Below are positions 1 to 12,074 of a DNA stretch of 64,000 nucleotides, in pieces. The position numbers and the translations under genes are program-made. Source of the stretch: Dipteronia dyeriana. Its lineage: Eukaryota; Streptophyta; Magnoliopsida; Sapindales; Sapindaceae. Location: NCBI GenBank assembly GCA_032871835.1, contig CM065297.1, forward strand, positions 23,180,098 through 23,244,097, written 5' to 3'. Position 1 is the first letter of the stretch. Every line of letters begins with the position of its first letter. The notes beneath the pieces were generated by a model that was given only the letters and a program-made list of their open reading frames with translations, was not told where the DNA came from and ran no database searches.

Positions 1-161
1 TCGTCGTTGCTCTAAGTGAAGATGTCATTGAACTCTCTAAGGTGCCCGACCAAACTCTTCTTCACTCCCGGCTCAAGGGTGGCTCCGACCATGACGACCT
101 TTGAGGGACTGTTTTTTTGAAGGGACACCTCTTCCAACTCATCCACTGGATACCTACTAGC
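1..161 (-). pseudogene. RT amino-terminal linker of G1 pol (partial)
   Basis: The minus-strand translation gives the conserved Ty3/Gypsy segment that precedes the reverse transcriptase palm: a VGATLEPG stretch followed by LREFNDIF. A TAG stop follows immediately, where a tryptophan is usual in this family. The RT core itself is outside the window. The segment joins the protease ORF upstream, as expected of a gag-pro-pol polyprotein. It is a decayed fragment. Confidence 0.7.
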
Positions 162-845
162 TCATTCCCATCTCTGCTCCTCCTCATCTGGTACCAAAAG
201 ATCATCCTCTGGGTTATTCGTGGGTCTTTTATCTTCCAAAGTCAATATTGGTGTTGCCCTATCTTGGATCGTTGTTACCTGGGCAAATTGTTTTGCTAGG
301 GCTGTTGGGTTGACAGATACTGTATAGCATCTCCTGGCCGCTTGCTGGTTACCCCGAACTTCCCCCACCTTGTCTTCTACTGGGAAATTCAAGACGTTGT
401 GGTAGATGGATAAGACTGCTTTCAAAGATGATAGAAATGGCCTTCCTAATATTGCATTGTAGGCCAGCTGGGTATCCACTACCACGAAGTCTGTTATGAT
501 ATTTTGCTGAAGAGGTGTGGCTCCAATGATAACTGGCAGGATTTTTGATCCTACAGGTATGATTGAGTCCCTAGTGAACCCATACAACGGGGTAATGCAA
601 CTATTGTGACACCACTGTTTCAGGTTTAGTTTTTCCAAGGTGTCCTTAAACAGGATATAGACACTGTTACCCGTGTCAACGAGCACTTGATGTACCATGC
701 AATTGGAAATCTGTACCGTGATCACCATGGGATCATCATGGGGCTGCATGGTGTTGTAGATATCCGTTTCGGTGAAAATGATCTGTGATAACTGGGAGAG
801 GCGGGCTCTGGTCGACCTTGAAGATACCCAGCCCTTCGTCCACAC
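162..845 (-). pseudogene. G1 aspartic protease region
   Basis: A 227-codon open stretch on the minus strand carries a retropepsin-like site, VDTGNS, near residues 56-61. About 75 residues later comes the segment AYNAILGRPFL, which marks the end of the protease fold in plant Ty3/Gypsy elements. An acidic linker (LTLEDKRPTNN) leads toward RT. The enzyme would process the Gag-Pol polyprotein inside virus-like particles. The first Met is not a true start, because the domain is part of a polyprotein continuing from gag. An isolated ORF of this size is what remains between stops and frameshifts on either side. Confidence 0.8.
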
Positions 846-2760
846 GAGGGACTTTCCTTACGAGGTTTTTCCTGGAATTATTGAAGGTGTCTACCAAAGT
901 CGGTCCTCCACTGATGGTATGTATTATCTGAATTTGCTGCAACGGATCGACTTGCCCCTCATTCTTTTCTCAGCGTGTTCTGGATCTCGGCTTGTACTTC
1001 CTTTCCAGTCTAAATGTTATCCCTGACTTGCTGTAAGAATTCTACCAAACATCCCCCTCTTATCAATGCCTCAATCTGATTCCACAGGTTATAGCACTCT
1101 GAAGTGTTGTGTCCCACGTCTTCGTGAAAGTCATAATACTTATAACAATTGCTCTTGTCAACAGGGGCTTTCATTACCGCGGGCTTCTATAGTAACCCCT
1201 TATCCCGAATGGCGAGATAGATTGTTTCACGGGATGCATTCAAGGGGGTGTAATGATCATATCCTCTCTCATCTTGAGCTATTAGAGCCACCGTCCTGGG
1301 AGAAGGCGAAGCCTACGGAGGAATTCATTTTACGGGATACCTTTTCCATCGAGGTTGAGAAATGGGGGGCGATACGTCGACCTGTTAGGGGGTTTGTTCT
1401 GGCTTTTTTGAGCTTGCTCTGGTTTGTAAACTTCCTTCTTCTGTTGTTTTATGGCTCTCATATCTTCATGTTCCATCTTGACCTTGATCTGTTCGTCGAC
1501 CTCTATCTGCTCCAGAACCCAGTCATAGGCTTCTTGGTAGGTTTTTGGAGGCCGCTTGGAGAAAGACAGGAAAAGCTTACCGGCCCACAAGTTCCTAATG
1601 AAATTGGCGAGGGTTTCTTTCTTGGTGAAGACCCCTATCTAGATGACTTCCTTATGGAAGTGCTCGACATAAGCCTGGAGGGTTTTCTTTCTTTCCTGGA
1701 TCACGTATTGTAGATAGATTGGATCCTTTAATCGAGGCTTAACTCCCTATAATTACGAGTAGAAATCAGTTGACAATTTCATGAAGGAATCCACACTGCC
1801 AGTGGGTAGTTTTCTAAACCAGGTCTTAGTGTAATCTGTTAGCGTAGTTGGGAATATCCGACACATAGCGGCCCTGGTCGTGTTCTGGACCTCCATTTGT
1901 TGAACAAAGCTCTCCAAGTGGCTCAAGGGATCCTCAGTCCCAGAGAATCTATCAGTTGGTATCTTGAAATTTGGTGGAAGCTTTGCCTCCCAGACCTTTC
2001 TGGTGAAGGGATTCATCTCACTTAAAGGGTATTTCTTATCTTTTTAGTACTTCCCTTTCTTTATCCGTTGGAATTCTTTCTGAAGATCTACCAGTTGGTC
2101 TCTCAAGCGCGTGCTCTCATGTTTCCTTGAATTAATCTCGGTCTCTTCACTGTCAGACCCTTCTGATGAGCTAGTGACTTCTACTCGATTCCTTCTTCAG
2201 ATGGGATCTTTCTGACGGCTTTATTGGCTTTCTTCCTCTCTAGTCCGGATCTCCCTCTTTGAAGTCACTGGGTGAAGAAACTCTCGTCGTTCACGGGGAA
2301 GAATGTCCGCCGCAGACTTAACTTGCCTGATTTGGTAACACGGTGAAGCTTTAGGAACGGAGAGCATGGGCCCTAACCTATCTTGAATAGAGGGTCTGGG
2401 TACAGTTCCATTACGAGCTGGCTCCGGAGGGGTAGGCACCAGGCGATCAAAAGCGGGCCGTTGAATCCCGGGCATGCTTGGTTCCCCTTGGTTGCAGAGG
2501 TTCACTTACTGGATAGTAATACCCTCAACGAGCAGTCAAAGGCGGACGTTTTCCACGAAGGTCGCCTCTTGTTGATCAAGTGTGACCTGGCTTCCCATAG
2601 GGGAGTCTAAAGCCCACACAGTGGTGGGCTGGTCTGGGACCTAGCCACGGAGCCCGGATTTTCTTCCTTTCTTCTGGGCCTTTCGTGTCGACGCAGCTGA
2701 AGGTTGCTCGGATATGCCTAGCTGTCTTAGAAAGAGCAAAGCCTCATGATTAACTTTGAA
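846..2760 (-). pseudogene. G1 gag, broken into several frames
   Basis: Homologous pieces appear in order on the minus strand. There is a charged amino-terminal part (about 2505-2221), the gag core with FSGTEDPLSHLESF and WFRKLPTGSV (2016-1753), a second core part with LQAYVEHFHKEV and NFIRNLWAGKL (about 1713-1560), a Lys/Gln-rich part (1590-1330), and a zinc-binding-like segment of the form FHEDVGHNTSEC followed by LIRGGCLVEF (about 1160-1020). A short SGGPTLVDT segment (about 942-860) leads to protease; G2 and G3 carry the same GGP segment. Gag would form the particle shell and bind RNA. Stops and frameshifts separate the pieces. Confidence 0.8.
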
Positions 2761-2802
2761 ATAACAACTTATGAATATAAAAATGATGGTGTGGAAGTTC
2801 GT

Positions 2803-2819
2803 TCCTACAGACAGCGCCA
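2803..2819 (-). other. Primer-binding site of G1
   Basis: On the minus strand, TGGCGCTGTCTGTAGG starts five bases after the LTR end (spacer CTTTC). TGGCGC-type sites next to the 5' LTR are where a host tRNA 3' end primes minus-strand DNA synthesis in Tat-like elements. The exact tRNA was not determined. Confidence 0.75.
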
Positions 2820-2824
2820 GAAAG

Positions 2825-4030
2825 TGTCAACCGAAAATTCGCTTAGGGTGAGGAATTATAGCTAACACCCCCAAGACCACTACCACGGAAGTGGTGGCCG
2901 GGGTCGGTACCTTTGATAACTGACCTGCTTAGATAATAGTGAATGTTTGAATGACAATGGCAAAATGGGAGCCTTATTATTAATTACTCGTGATATACAG
3001 AAAACCTCTCGTAAGTACTCACAATCTCTCTAGGACACGGGAAGGGGGCAACTTCGTGCTTGTCCAATAGTAGATACAATGATGGCCGTGTTCTGATCAA
3101 TGAATTTAGGCCCGATGTAATCCTCTTTCTTTTTCTCTCTATCTCTCTTTCGTCTCCGATTGGTCTTATTTATACCTAGTCCAAGTAGGTTATAACTCAT
3201 AAATATCCTTCCACGGTCCCATGAATCTGTTCCCTCCTTATCGGGCGGGATTCGTTATTTAAAAATTGTTGACTTCGAATCAATAAAGGATTCGATGATA
3301 TCTTTGACGAAGATAAGTCTGTTTCCTTTTTGGAATCAAACTCTTTACTTACACGTACGCGGAATTAATGTTGGCTATAACGTAAATATGATCTTGTGTG
3401 TACTCACTGCATGATTCTTCATGGAGGTTATCGAGTTAGCTACACATTGTCCTGTAGAGCGAGGTAGACCCATGCTTTGGTTATGTTCTTAGAAGCTTGG
3501 GATGGACTTTTCTCTACCCTTTGGAGCTTGAGACGTCCCTGTAGACATTCCTTGGAGGAAGCATGGATCTGATTAACTCAGAAGCCCTCTTCCTCCTCGT
3601 ATTATGGAGGGGAAAATGGGCTCTTGGAGAGGTTGGTGAGCTTTTAGTTTAGGCTACGAGCTAAGTTTAGCCTCTGAAAGTCTGAACCTGGAGGGAGTTT
3701 GCTTTGCCTGTCGGGCTCCACTTCGAGTGCTTCTTGAGCTCGGTGATCCTTCCTAGCTTTTGTGAGGTGGTTCTGGAGCCCGACACAAGGAATCGAGGTT
3801 CCTAGGTTGGTGGCCTTGAGAAGCCCCGATTTCAGTGTTCGCGTGGGGGCTCTACCTGGTCGTGCCTAGCTTCATCCTCTATAACCCTTAAGCCCGACGA
3901 TCCTTCCTTGCTTCTGCGGAGTAGTTTTATGGTCCGCCCGTGGTCTCATGAGTGTCAAAGTTGGGCTTTGATTCGGGCTAGAAGAGTGGAAAATTTCTCT
4001 TTGACCTCTAGCCAAATTTTACTATTAACA
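2825..4030 (-). repeat. 5' LTR of G1 (1206 bp)
   Basis: On the minus strand it opens TGTTAATAGTAAAATTTGGC and closes CGAATTTTCGGTTGACA, with the PBS just beyond. Near its 3' end (about 2871-2900) is a small hairpin, ACCAC-GGAA-GTGGT, also present in the related solo LTR. It is about 850 bp shorter than that solo LTR, which carries an extra tandem array. Only one LTR of G1 lies in the window. Confidence 0.85.
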
Positions 4031-5467
4031 CAATACTTAAGATAAGAAAGCATATGTAGATAAACAATATGTATTATCAAACAAAGTATTGTCAAACAAG
4101 CTCAGAAGTTGCTAGTGAAAAGATTACAAAGAAACTAAAATAAAAGATACTTGTATTCTCAATATTGTTCAATATGTACAAGTACTCAATCAAAGGTAAT
4201 CATGTACACATATTTCTTAGCACACATACAATGAAATTTACAACTTTGATCAAATGAAGTGCCTGTATATTACACATTACAGCAATCTTGTATTCAACAA
4301 TACCTAGAGATAAAGATTGTGAAACAAGATTCAAAAATACACATACAATTATATAAGAGAGATAGGAAGAATTAACATAAGAATTCTTTTACGTGGTAAA
4401 ACCTCTAAGGAAGAAACATCCACGGGTTGAATACAACCGTCGGGTACTTTTATTATTGGAAAGTAGGCAAGACATTCCTTAAAAGTGACCAACAAATGAC
4501 ACACTCTATATTGGACTCGACGTCTACCCAATCCCTATTGGCAGATTCAAAATTCCTTAAAAGTGATCAACAAATGACACTCCTTCTATTGGACTTCACT
4601 TATACATAACCCATTAAGAAGTTGAAATTCCTCAAAAGTGATCAACAAATGACATGCTCTTTATTGGACTCCATCATATCTTAATATCCCGGGTCTACCA
4701 ATAAAAAGTCTACATTTTATCCAAGGCACCCTTGCCTCTAGAAAGTCTCTCTTGGTTGATTATCCGAACCTCATGTCCTAATAAAGACTCCTTGCTTAGC
4801 TATATGGACCTCAAGTCCTAGCCAAGATTTCATGCCTTTTAAAAGGACTTCTTAATGTGATCAATGAAAGCAAAAATGCAAAAAAAAAAAACATTCAACA
4901 TAGAATATAATGATCAACACATCCTATGGGAACTAGACATATGCATGAAAGATCATAGAACAAATATTGTCTAGTTACTAATCATGAATAATATTCTAGA
5001 ATCATGTGAAACACCACGAACACATTTAATTCCTAGAATCATTCATGTGACTAAAACTCGAATCAAAGCATATACACTAAGCACTCATTCAAGGATTTAG
5101 TAACAAACACAACAACATGCTAGATTCATGAGATAAGGTCAATCAAAATTCTAGCAAATACCTAGAGCATATTTTTTCTCACAATATTCAATCAAAATCA
5201 AAATAGCTCTAAAAACACAATCAAATGTTCTAAATCAATAAATGTTCAAGTAAAAGAACCTAGCACATATAAAGACTATTTATTATCAAAAATCAATTAA
5301 AATGAAGCACAAATAGTCCTAAATCAAAAGCTAGCACAATACAATATCCAATAATTTGAAAACATAGACTTTAGAAAAATTTAACTCAACAAGAGAGAAT
5401 CTAATCATGTTCAATCTAGCTTCAATAAAGTCTAAAACGCTAATCAAAGTATACACAATAAACATAC

Positions 5468-7523
5468 TGTTAATAGCAAAATTTGGCTAGGGACCAAAGA
5501 AGAATTTTTCACTTTTCAGCCTTCAAGCAGGGGTCCAAATCCTTGGTCTATGTAGCGAGGTATCGAGGTCCTCTAGGTCAAGGGACCTTACGACCCCGCA
5601 GAAGCATGGCGAGGCACACCTTCTCAAACACCTTGCATGTATTCAGGCTCTCTAATTAAAGCCAGCTACCCTGCCAAGAATCCTGCATAATTAGGTCGAG
5701 CTCCATTTTAAAGCTCGGCGTAGCTAACCAAGCTCCCAGCTACAAGGTTGGAACCCTATGGGATATTTCACCCTTAGAATTGTTAGCACAAGCTCTATGG
5801 AAAGACCAACAAGATCGTTCTAGCTCTATGACAATCGAGAGGTCCCCTAGGGGCCCCGCCAGTATACTGGAACTTGGGGTACCTCACATTCGAGAAATAT
5901 CAAGCATCACCTCAGGTAACCTCCATGAAGTACCTCTCCAAAGTGGCATATGAAACTAGAGCTCTCCTTCAAACAGTATAGGAAGAAATGGTTGACCTTC
6001 ATGACACTTACGATACCATTAATGAGGTCAAACCATATTAATGGAGGTAATCAACCCTAATAATGAGGTCAAACAGTATTAATGGAGGTATTCAACCCTA
6101 TTAATGAGGTCAAGCTGTATTTATTGAGGTAGTCAACCGTATTGATGGAGATAGTCAACCCTATTAATGATGTCAACTATATTAATGGAGGAAGTCAACC
6201 CTATTAATGACATGATCAACGCCATTAATAAGAGAATATTCAACTCTTTAATAGCCACCATTAGTAAAAGAGTCCAAAGAGGAAACAAATACTTTTGCCT
6301 CCAATATACCCTCTACAACCAATTATTGGGGGTCAACTACAATAGAAAATCCCGCCTATCAAGGAAGGAAGAGTCCGAAGGGGAAGCAAACACATCTTCT
6401 CCAAGATATTAGCTATAAGCCGATCAACTATATTAAATGAAGAATCGTATTCAATATGGAAAAAAAGACCAATTCAAGAGTCATGGACTTGCACGCCAAG
6501 GTAGTCACCATGTATAAATACACCTGTAAACTCATCTCATAGGGGAGATCTGATATCTCAGAAGACACATGCTTTGTTAAAAGTTCTCTCTAGATCGTCA
6601 TTGTACGTGTACCTTTACCAGGAATATACTGGCATCGGTTAACACTCGATCATTGTTGTAAGCTCTCCAGAGCACCATGGTGGTATTATTTCTCCATTGT
6701 TGTAAGTTCCCCGGAGCATCTGTGATATATACATAAGGAAGGGTATTCCTCCTTCCATTGGATACTGTCTTGGGGTTTTTCAACATGTGATCATTCGTGA
6801 TGCTTTTTCCCCCTTTGTCAGTCCAACTCTCTCTACAAAAGACTTTTGTTTTTCATATTATCTACTGTATTATGCATGCGTGTATGCGGGCTAGGTACCA
6901 ACCCCATTGGTCCTAGCTCTCTAATCCTTCTTATATGAGATCGGGGAAACTACAACAAAAATCTAGGAAACCGGATCTAGATTCCTACCTCGCTGGACCT
7001 AGCGCTCTTATACTCCCATCTACATGCCAAATTCGCACATCAAGATGAGGAGAAATCACCCAGACCAACTTGAAGGGAGTCGATGAGCCCTCTTGCATCC
7101 TCTCTATGGAAGAAATCAAGCTCTTTAACACTGCAGCTAGATAAGCCCCTATTCTTACTTGCTATCTAGATCAGGGAATTACAGGAAGGAATCGGGCTTC
7201 AGAACTGGGCTTTGGGTACCAGGACGGGCTCTGACCTCGACCGAGGACCAGGACCAAGATCAACCTCTTCATACAAGCAAGGGAACCTCGAGCTCTCTTC
7301 ATCTCTTACCAACCACAAAGCCCGACAGATGGAATGACTCGTCTCCTACCTACCGTGAAGCCCGATGAGTGGGATGACTCCTCTCCTACCTACCGCTCCA
7401 TACTCCATATTCATACAAGATCTCTCTAAGGTACAAGGTACCAACCCCGGCCACCACCTCTGTGGTAGTGGTTTCAAGGGTGTTAGTTGTAATTCCTCAC
7501 CCTAAGCGAATTTTCTGTTAACA
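5468..7523 (+). mobile_element. Solo LTR of the G1 family, with TSD
   Basis: It opens TGTTAATAGCAAAATTTGGC and closes CGAATTTTCTGTTAACA, matching the G1 LTR ends in opposite orientation. The five bases CATAC lie on both sides (5463-5467 and 7524-7528), which is a clean 5-bp target-site duplication. No internal region remains, so this is a solo LTR left by LTR-LTR recombination. The flanks rejoin into LARD copy A. At 2056 bp it is longer than the G1 LTR, partly because of the tandem array at 6010-6245. Confidence 0.88.
6010..6245 (+). repeat. Tandem repeat of about 42 bp inside the solo LTR
   Basis: About five imperfect units alternate the motifs ATTAATGAGGTCAA and ATTAATGGAGGTA(G/A)TCAACC. 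The array sits in the first half of the LTR (U3 side). I saw no equivalent in the shorter LTR of G1. Confidence 0.75.
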
Positions 7524-7642
7524 CATACATATATAGAAAAAGAAAACCACCACCTCCGTGGTAGTGGTTTCGAGGGTGTTAGCTGTAATTCCTCACCCTG
7601 AGCGAATTTTCGTTTAACACATACATATATAGAAGAAGAAAA
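7451..7642 (+). repeat. Tandem duplication of the solo-LTR end plus its flank (period 96 bp)
   Basis: The LTR terminus from CCACCACCTC to TTAACA, with the adjoining CATACATATATAGAA flank, occurs twice (starting 7451 and 7547). The duplicated unit contains the TSD and flanking DNA, so the duplication arose after the LTR inserted. The two units differ at several positions. Confidence 0.8.
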
Positions 7643-7969
7643 CCCAAGGTAATTGAAAAACTTTGAAGAACAAAAACTCAAGAAATTTTCAATACCTTAT
7701 ACAAAATGTGATGTCCCATTTTTTGATGGAGATCTACCAGAAAAATTGAATAAATGACCTCAAACCTTCTTAGCGATGATTGAAAATTGATAGAAGAACA
7801 ATCTACAACTTGAAAAAGTTATGGTGTTTGGAAGATGAGAAAGTTTGAGAGAAAATTTTCTGCACAAGTATTTTTAATTTTTCTTTTTCAAATAAAATGA
7901 GATAGGGAAATTGTATTCAAATGAGTGGAAAAGAGAGAAGATTGAAGGACCAATAGCCATAAGCCACCT

Positions 7970-8075
7970 CCCATCCCCGAGATGGCACGTTGGCATCTTA
8001 GGGGCAGGAAGGGTTCCTCCTCGAGATGGCCAAGCACCTCCTCGGGGAAGGGTGACTTGATGGCCTTTGGCCACT
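7970..8075. other. GC-rich hairpin block of LARD copy A
   Basis: The segment holds several short inverted repeats built on GAGATGGC and its complement GCCATCTC, plus GGCCTTTGGCCA. The same block recurs in every LARD LTR in this window and stands out against the AT-rich surroundings. Function unknown. Confidence 0.6.
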
Positions 8076-9504
8076 CGCTTCCTCTCTCACGCACTTTCGC
8101 ATTCTTCGACCGTTCTCCGGCCTCCGAATTTCGAATTCTAATCCATTTTCGGATTATGACCTGAGACTATTTCACGCACATGGACAACTATGAAACTTTG
8201 ATAAAAAATTATGAATTCGACTCGATACATGATGACGAAGACAAGACATGGTAAGTGACCAGAAAGTTTAGTAACTTTTTTACTCGGAACTCGAAATCAA
8301 ATGAATGAGTAACCAAAATGAACAGAACTCAATCAAGGATAATATAAGACCAAATTCAGGTCCGTAGTCCATGAAACGTAAACAAACAAACACATGAACA
8401 CACAAGAATACGATATCCTAGAACATGCAATTTATAAAATTTGTCAGTTTAAGTCTAATGCATGAGCATTCAATATCAAGTGTGTGAATGTGTTATATAA
8501 ATTGAGCACAACGATGCAGGGACACATATGTATACAATGGATGTGTGTGCCCTAAGTCTTGTGAAAGAAATGAGGTCTAAATATACCTTTGTTGAGCAAT
8601 GAAACACATTTCTCTTTGAAGACTTGATCTTGATTGATAAGTTGCCAAATCTTTTTTGAAGTTTGAATCATCACAATCTTAGACAACTAATCAATACAAG
8701 TGAAACATTGTTTTTATATGAAATTAATGTCAACACAACTTTAAGAACCTAACAGGGTGTACTTATAAAAATGTATGTATTAAAAAGTTTTATGGGTGTC
8801 AATATCCGCACCCTAAAATTAAATACATAAGTATTTTTAATATAAAATGAAGTATATTTAAATATATAAAGATTTTAAATTTATATCATTCAAATAATTT
8901 TGATATATATATATATATAAAAGATTGTATCTACGTAGAAAGATTTTTACTTTCTTCCATGTTCATGTTGCAAGAACATCAATATAATTCGAAGATAAGT
9001 GGAGAAATAATTCACCAAAGACCTCATGGCAAAACCATGATAATTCAAGAGGTTTTTTTTTATGGCAATTCAAGAGAGTTTTAACGAATGAACAAATTGG
9101 TTTTTACAGAACTAATCTTGTGTTTGTAATTCTGCAACTAGTTGGAGGATAAATGAATATTTTAGCCACTTGAAACATCACAAATAAAAAAAAAATAAAA
9201 AAAAAATCACAAACAGGCGTGATGGTGCTTCATTCACAAACTCAAAAAATAGTTATATAGAACTATTTCATTAAAAAAAATGTAACTATGAACAAGAAAA
9301 TTATTTGACTAACTTGTGAAAGTTTTTTGAGGAAGTGAAGGAAAACCTTCAAACTCAAACCAAAGTTTGTATTATGTATGACAAATAAAAACATTACATT
9401 AAGTAGCGATTAGGGTTGTAAGATAATAGAATAGGAAATAAATATAAGGATGGACTTGTCTTCAAGTTAAACTAATGGCAATTCAGGTGTTTTAAAATAT
9501 TCAT

Positions 9505-9735
9505 TAAGAGCCAGTATGGTATTGTTTTTGAGAAGTTAAAATCAACTTATTTTATAATTTTAACATAAAATGATGTTTGGTTATACTTCCAAAAGTGATT
9601 AATTGATAATCTGGTAAGTTTGGACGATGGTTTTGAAACGTAGGTGAGGTTACTTTTTAAAAATGATTATATAATAATCTATCTCATCATTTAATGAATA
9701 TTTTAAAATATTATTATTATTCTTATAAAATCAAA
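9505..9735 (+). repeat. MITE-like repeat, copy 1
   Basis: It contains GGTATTG, then TTTTGAGAAGTTAAAATCAACTT, then AATGATGTTTGGT, in the same order as the repeats at 11275 and (inverted) 20450. Boundaries are approximate and no target-site duplication was identified. A non-autonomous DNA transposon is the likeliest class, inferred only from size, AT-richness and copy structure. Confidence 0.5.
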
Positions 9736-11274
9736 TTAAAATCATTTATATACCTTATTTCCTCTTAAAATTAAATATTCTAATTAAATATTGATTAAAT
9801 TTAAAAAATCTTATAAAAATATTTTTTATAATTCTTATGGATTTTTTTCTTCAAATTTAATTATTCTACTTAAATATTTATTTAATATATATATAATGAA
9901 AAAAATGAAATAAGGTTCTAAAATCATGTCTATTTTAGTTTGACATGTCAAAATTTTGCACGACCCAAACCCATTCGAAAATAGCTGTTGGTTGGTCTAG
10001 TTTATCGGATTGGGTTATTAATGGATCAAACCATTAAAACAAGAAATATAATGAGTCGGTTTTGGGTTCACCTCTTAAAAAACCGTTAATTCAATAACCC
10101 ATGAAAATAAAGATTTTTTTTAATGTGTTTATGAAAGTTATTATAAAAATCTTTGTATAGTCAAGTTATTGAATTTATAAAACAAATATCTCTATAATTA
10201 TGGTTATAATAGATTTTATTAATTAAAAACTTTTTGAAAGAATATATTTTTTTTGAAAGAGGAAAAATTCCTAAATTTTATCAATTTCTAAATTAGAAAC
10301 TCTAATTAATTCCTAAAACTATAAATTAATTATATTACAATATTCTAACCCTAACCCTAAAACTCTCTTCAACTTTCTTGAAATCACCTTCAATTCGATC
10401 ATAGTAAATTAAATTAGGTATGTTTCCTTTCTTGCATTCTGTATTACTAAGGTGCCACCATTTCATGCAACATAACTTCAAAGCTTTAAATTTATTTGAC
10501 AATTGATAATTGATATTTAAAACCAACTTGTTTCTTGACAAATTTTTCTAAAGGTATATGATATATGTATATATATATATTATTTTTTTTACAAAGTATA
10601 TTCTCTTCAATATATATATAAATAATATATTATCCTAATTAATATGTAATTTTTTAATATAAAATTAAATGTTTTTTAACAGATTGAATACCGAGTCTAT
10701 TAATTGTAAACATCTGACACAAGTAATTTAACCTTTTAAGTCTAAATGAGAATTGAGATTTCCAATTGCAATTTATTGAAGATTCAAGAAAAAGATTAAT
10801 GGGAGATTTCATTTTCAAGTTTTTTATTTTGGACTTAAAAAAAAAATAGATGTTTTCGGAAGATTGTTGGTGAACTTAATTGCATAAGTTTGACCTTGCT
10901 TTAGTACTATTTATTTTTGACTTTTTAATAAATCTCAAATATAATATTTTACAACGGATCAGACCAGATTACCTATTAATTTAACAAATGGTTTCAGGTT
11001 TGTATATTTCAACCAATTATGTTAACTCGACCTCAACACGAAACGATACGAATTTGTAATAACATGACTTATTACCAGGTCTAATTTTAGTCATTGTAAC
11101 TAATTTCAGTACTTTTGAAATAAAATTACCGAACATAAGTATATTGTTTTTGAACTATATAGTAGTTTTAAAAGTACAATTAACCAAATATCCATCGATT
11201 AATTTCACAGCTGATGATTCCTTCAGCAACCAAAATGCCCTAAATCACAAAATTGATTATTTCATAATTGATTT

Positions 11275-11490
11275 TAAAAAGTATTCCGGTTTGGTATTGA
11301 TTTTGATAAGCTAAAATCAACTAATTTTATAATTTTGGAATAGAAAGATGTTTGGTAAAACCTTTCAAAAGTAATTATATAAGAATCTACTTTGATTTAA
11401 TAGTGATTTTGAGAAGAATATGAAATGATACTTCTCAAAAGTAATTATGAAATAATCAATTTTAGCATTTAATGAATCATTTAAAATACA
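11275..11490 (+). repeat. MITE-like repeat, copy 2
   Basis: It shares GGTATTGATTTTGA, GCTAAAATCAACT, GATGTTTGGTAAAACC and AAGAATCTAC with copy 3 on the other strand at 20215-20450. The family is dispersed and short, with no coding capacity. Confidence 0.5.
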
Positions 11491-11879
11491 TGAATTATCT
11501 TCGTTAGTTTAACTTTAACTTCTTAGTTTAACTTTAACTTAAAAGAAAGATTTGTCTTTATATTTTCAACCGTAATCTCTCCTCAATTGAAAGTTTATAT
11601 CTCTTTCATAGATAAAATAAAATGAGGAGAAATTGCAGAATATATATATACGTGGTGCATTATGTCGAAGTTTTTGTGTACATAATTGTTTTAGGCTTTT
11701 TCTAGTGTAACACGATTAAACATTTTCTAATTAACTGATAACGTTATTTGGCTTTTCAATTTAATGTTATTTTAAAGGTAATTTTATTCAACACAGCCAA
11801 CACAGCCAAAGCTTACAAAACAAGCGACACCGACCAACGAACGAAAACCCAAGGACAAGTAGCTTCACGTCACCCTTGA

Positions 11880-11915
11880 CCCAAACCCAAACCCAAACCC
11901 AAACCCAAACCCAAC
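11880..11915 (+). repeat. (CCCAAA)n microsatellite
   Basis: Six uninterrupted CCCAAA units. The unit differs from the plant telomere unit CCCTAAA, so I do not call this interstitial telomere DNA. Confidence 0.9.
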
Positions 11916-12074
11916 ACCAACAAACCAAACAAAATGTTTGCCATTATATTTTAGTATTTGACCCATGTGCATGTTCTTAGGACAAAATAGATCATGGCCA
12001 CTAAGGTGCGTTCGGTACAAAGATGGGATAAGATCAGTGCCGTTCATGATTATTTTGAGGCCCTTGGGTGAAAT

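Larger units (their letters stand above)
1..4030 (-). mobile_element. G1: 5' part of a Tat-like Ty3/Gypsy LTR retrotransposon
   Basis: Read on the minus strand, the order is LTR (4030 to 2825), PBS, gag, protease, then the beginning of RT, which runs off the left edge of the window. This order, the TGGCGC-type primer-binding site and the gag/protease signatures fit the Tat group of Ty3/Gypsy elements. The reading frame is broken in several places, so this copy cannot make its own proteins. Its LTR ends share their first and last bases with the solo LTR at 5468-7523, so both belong to one family. The outer LTR edge lies inside LARD copy A, so G1 inserted after that LTR was in place. Confidence 0.85.
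4031..8754 (-). mobile_element. LARD copy A: LTR of the large noncoding family, interrupted
   Basis: The sequence is the reverse complement of the long LTRs at 46352-48510, 48513-51359 and 60376-63073. On the minus strand it starts TGTTAGGTTCTTAAAG at 8754 and runs through the GC-rich hairpin block and the tandem AGTCTTG-type block (about 4720-4860). It ends where G1 was inserted at 4030. The G1-family solo LTR splits it at 5468-7523. I see no protein-coding capacity; short open stretches here are chance. It is probably a solo LTR or a truncated element. Confidence 0.75.
8755..12060. other. AT-rich spacer without recognisable genes
   Basis: I see no coding region here. The stretch holds two MITE-like repeats (9505-9735 and 11275-11490), homopolymer A/T runs, short TA tracts near 8908 and 10560-10620, a brief telomere-like CCCTAACCCTAAA at about 10346, and a CCCAAA microsatellite at 11880-11915. 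Translations are short and compositionally biased. Confidence 0.7.

Noticed and set aside
1066..1713. A 215-codon plus-strand open frame
   Set aside because: It lies exactly opposite the G1 gag, whose minus-strand translation has conserved gag segments. The plus-strand peptide has no recognisable features.
10346..10362. Interstitial telomere repeat
   Set aside because: Only about two CCCTAAA-like units; chance occurrence in AT-rich DNA is adequate.
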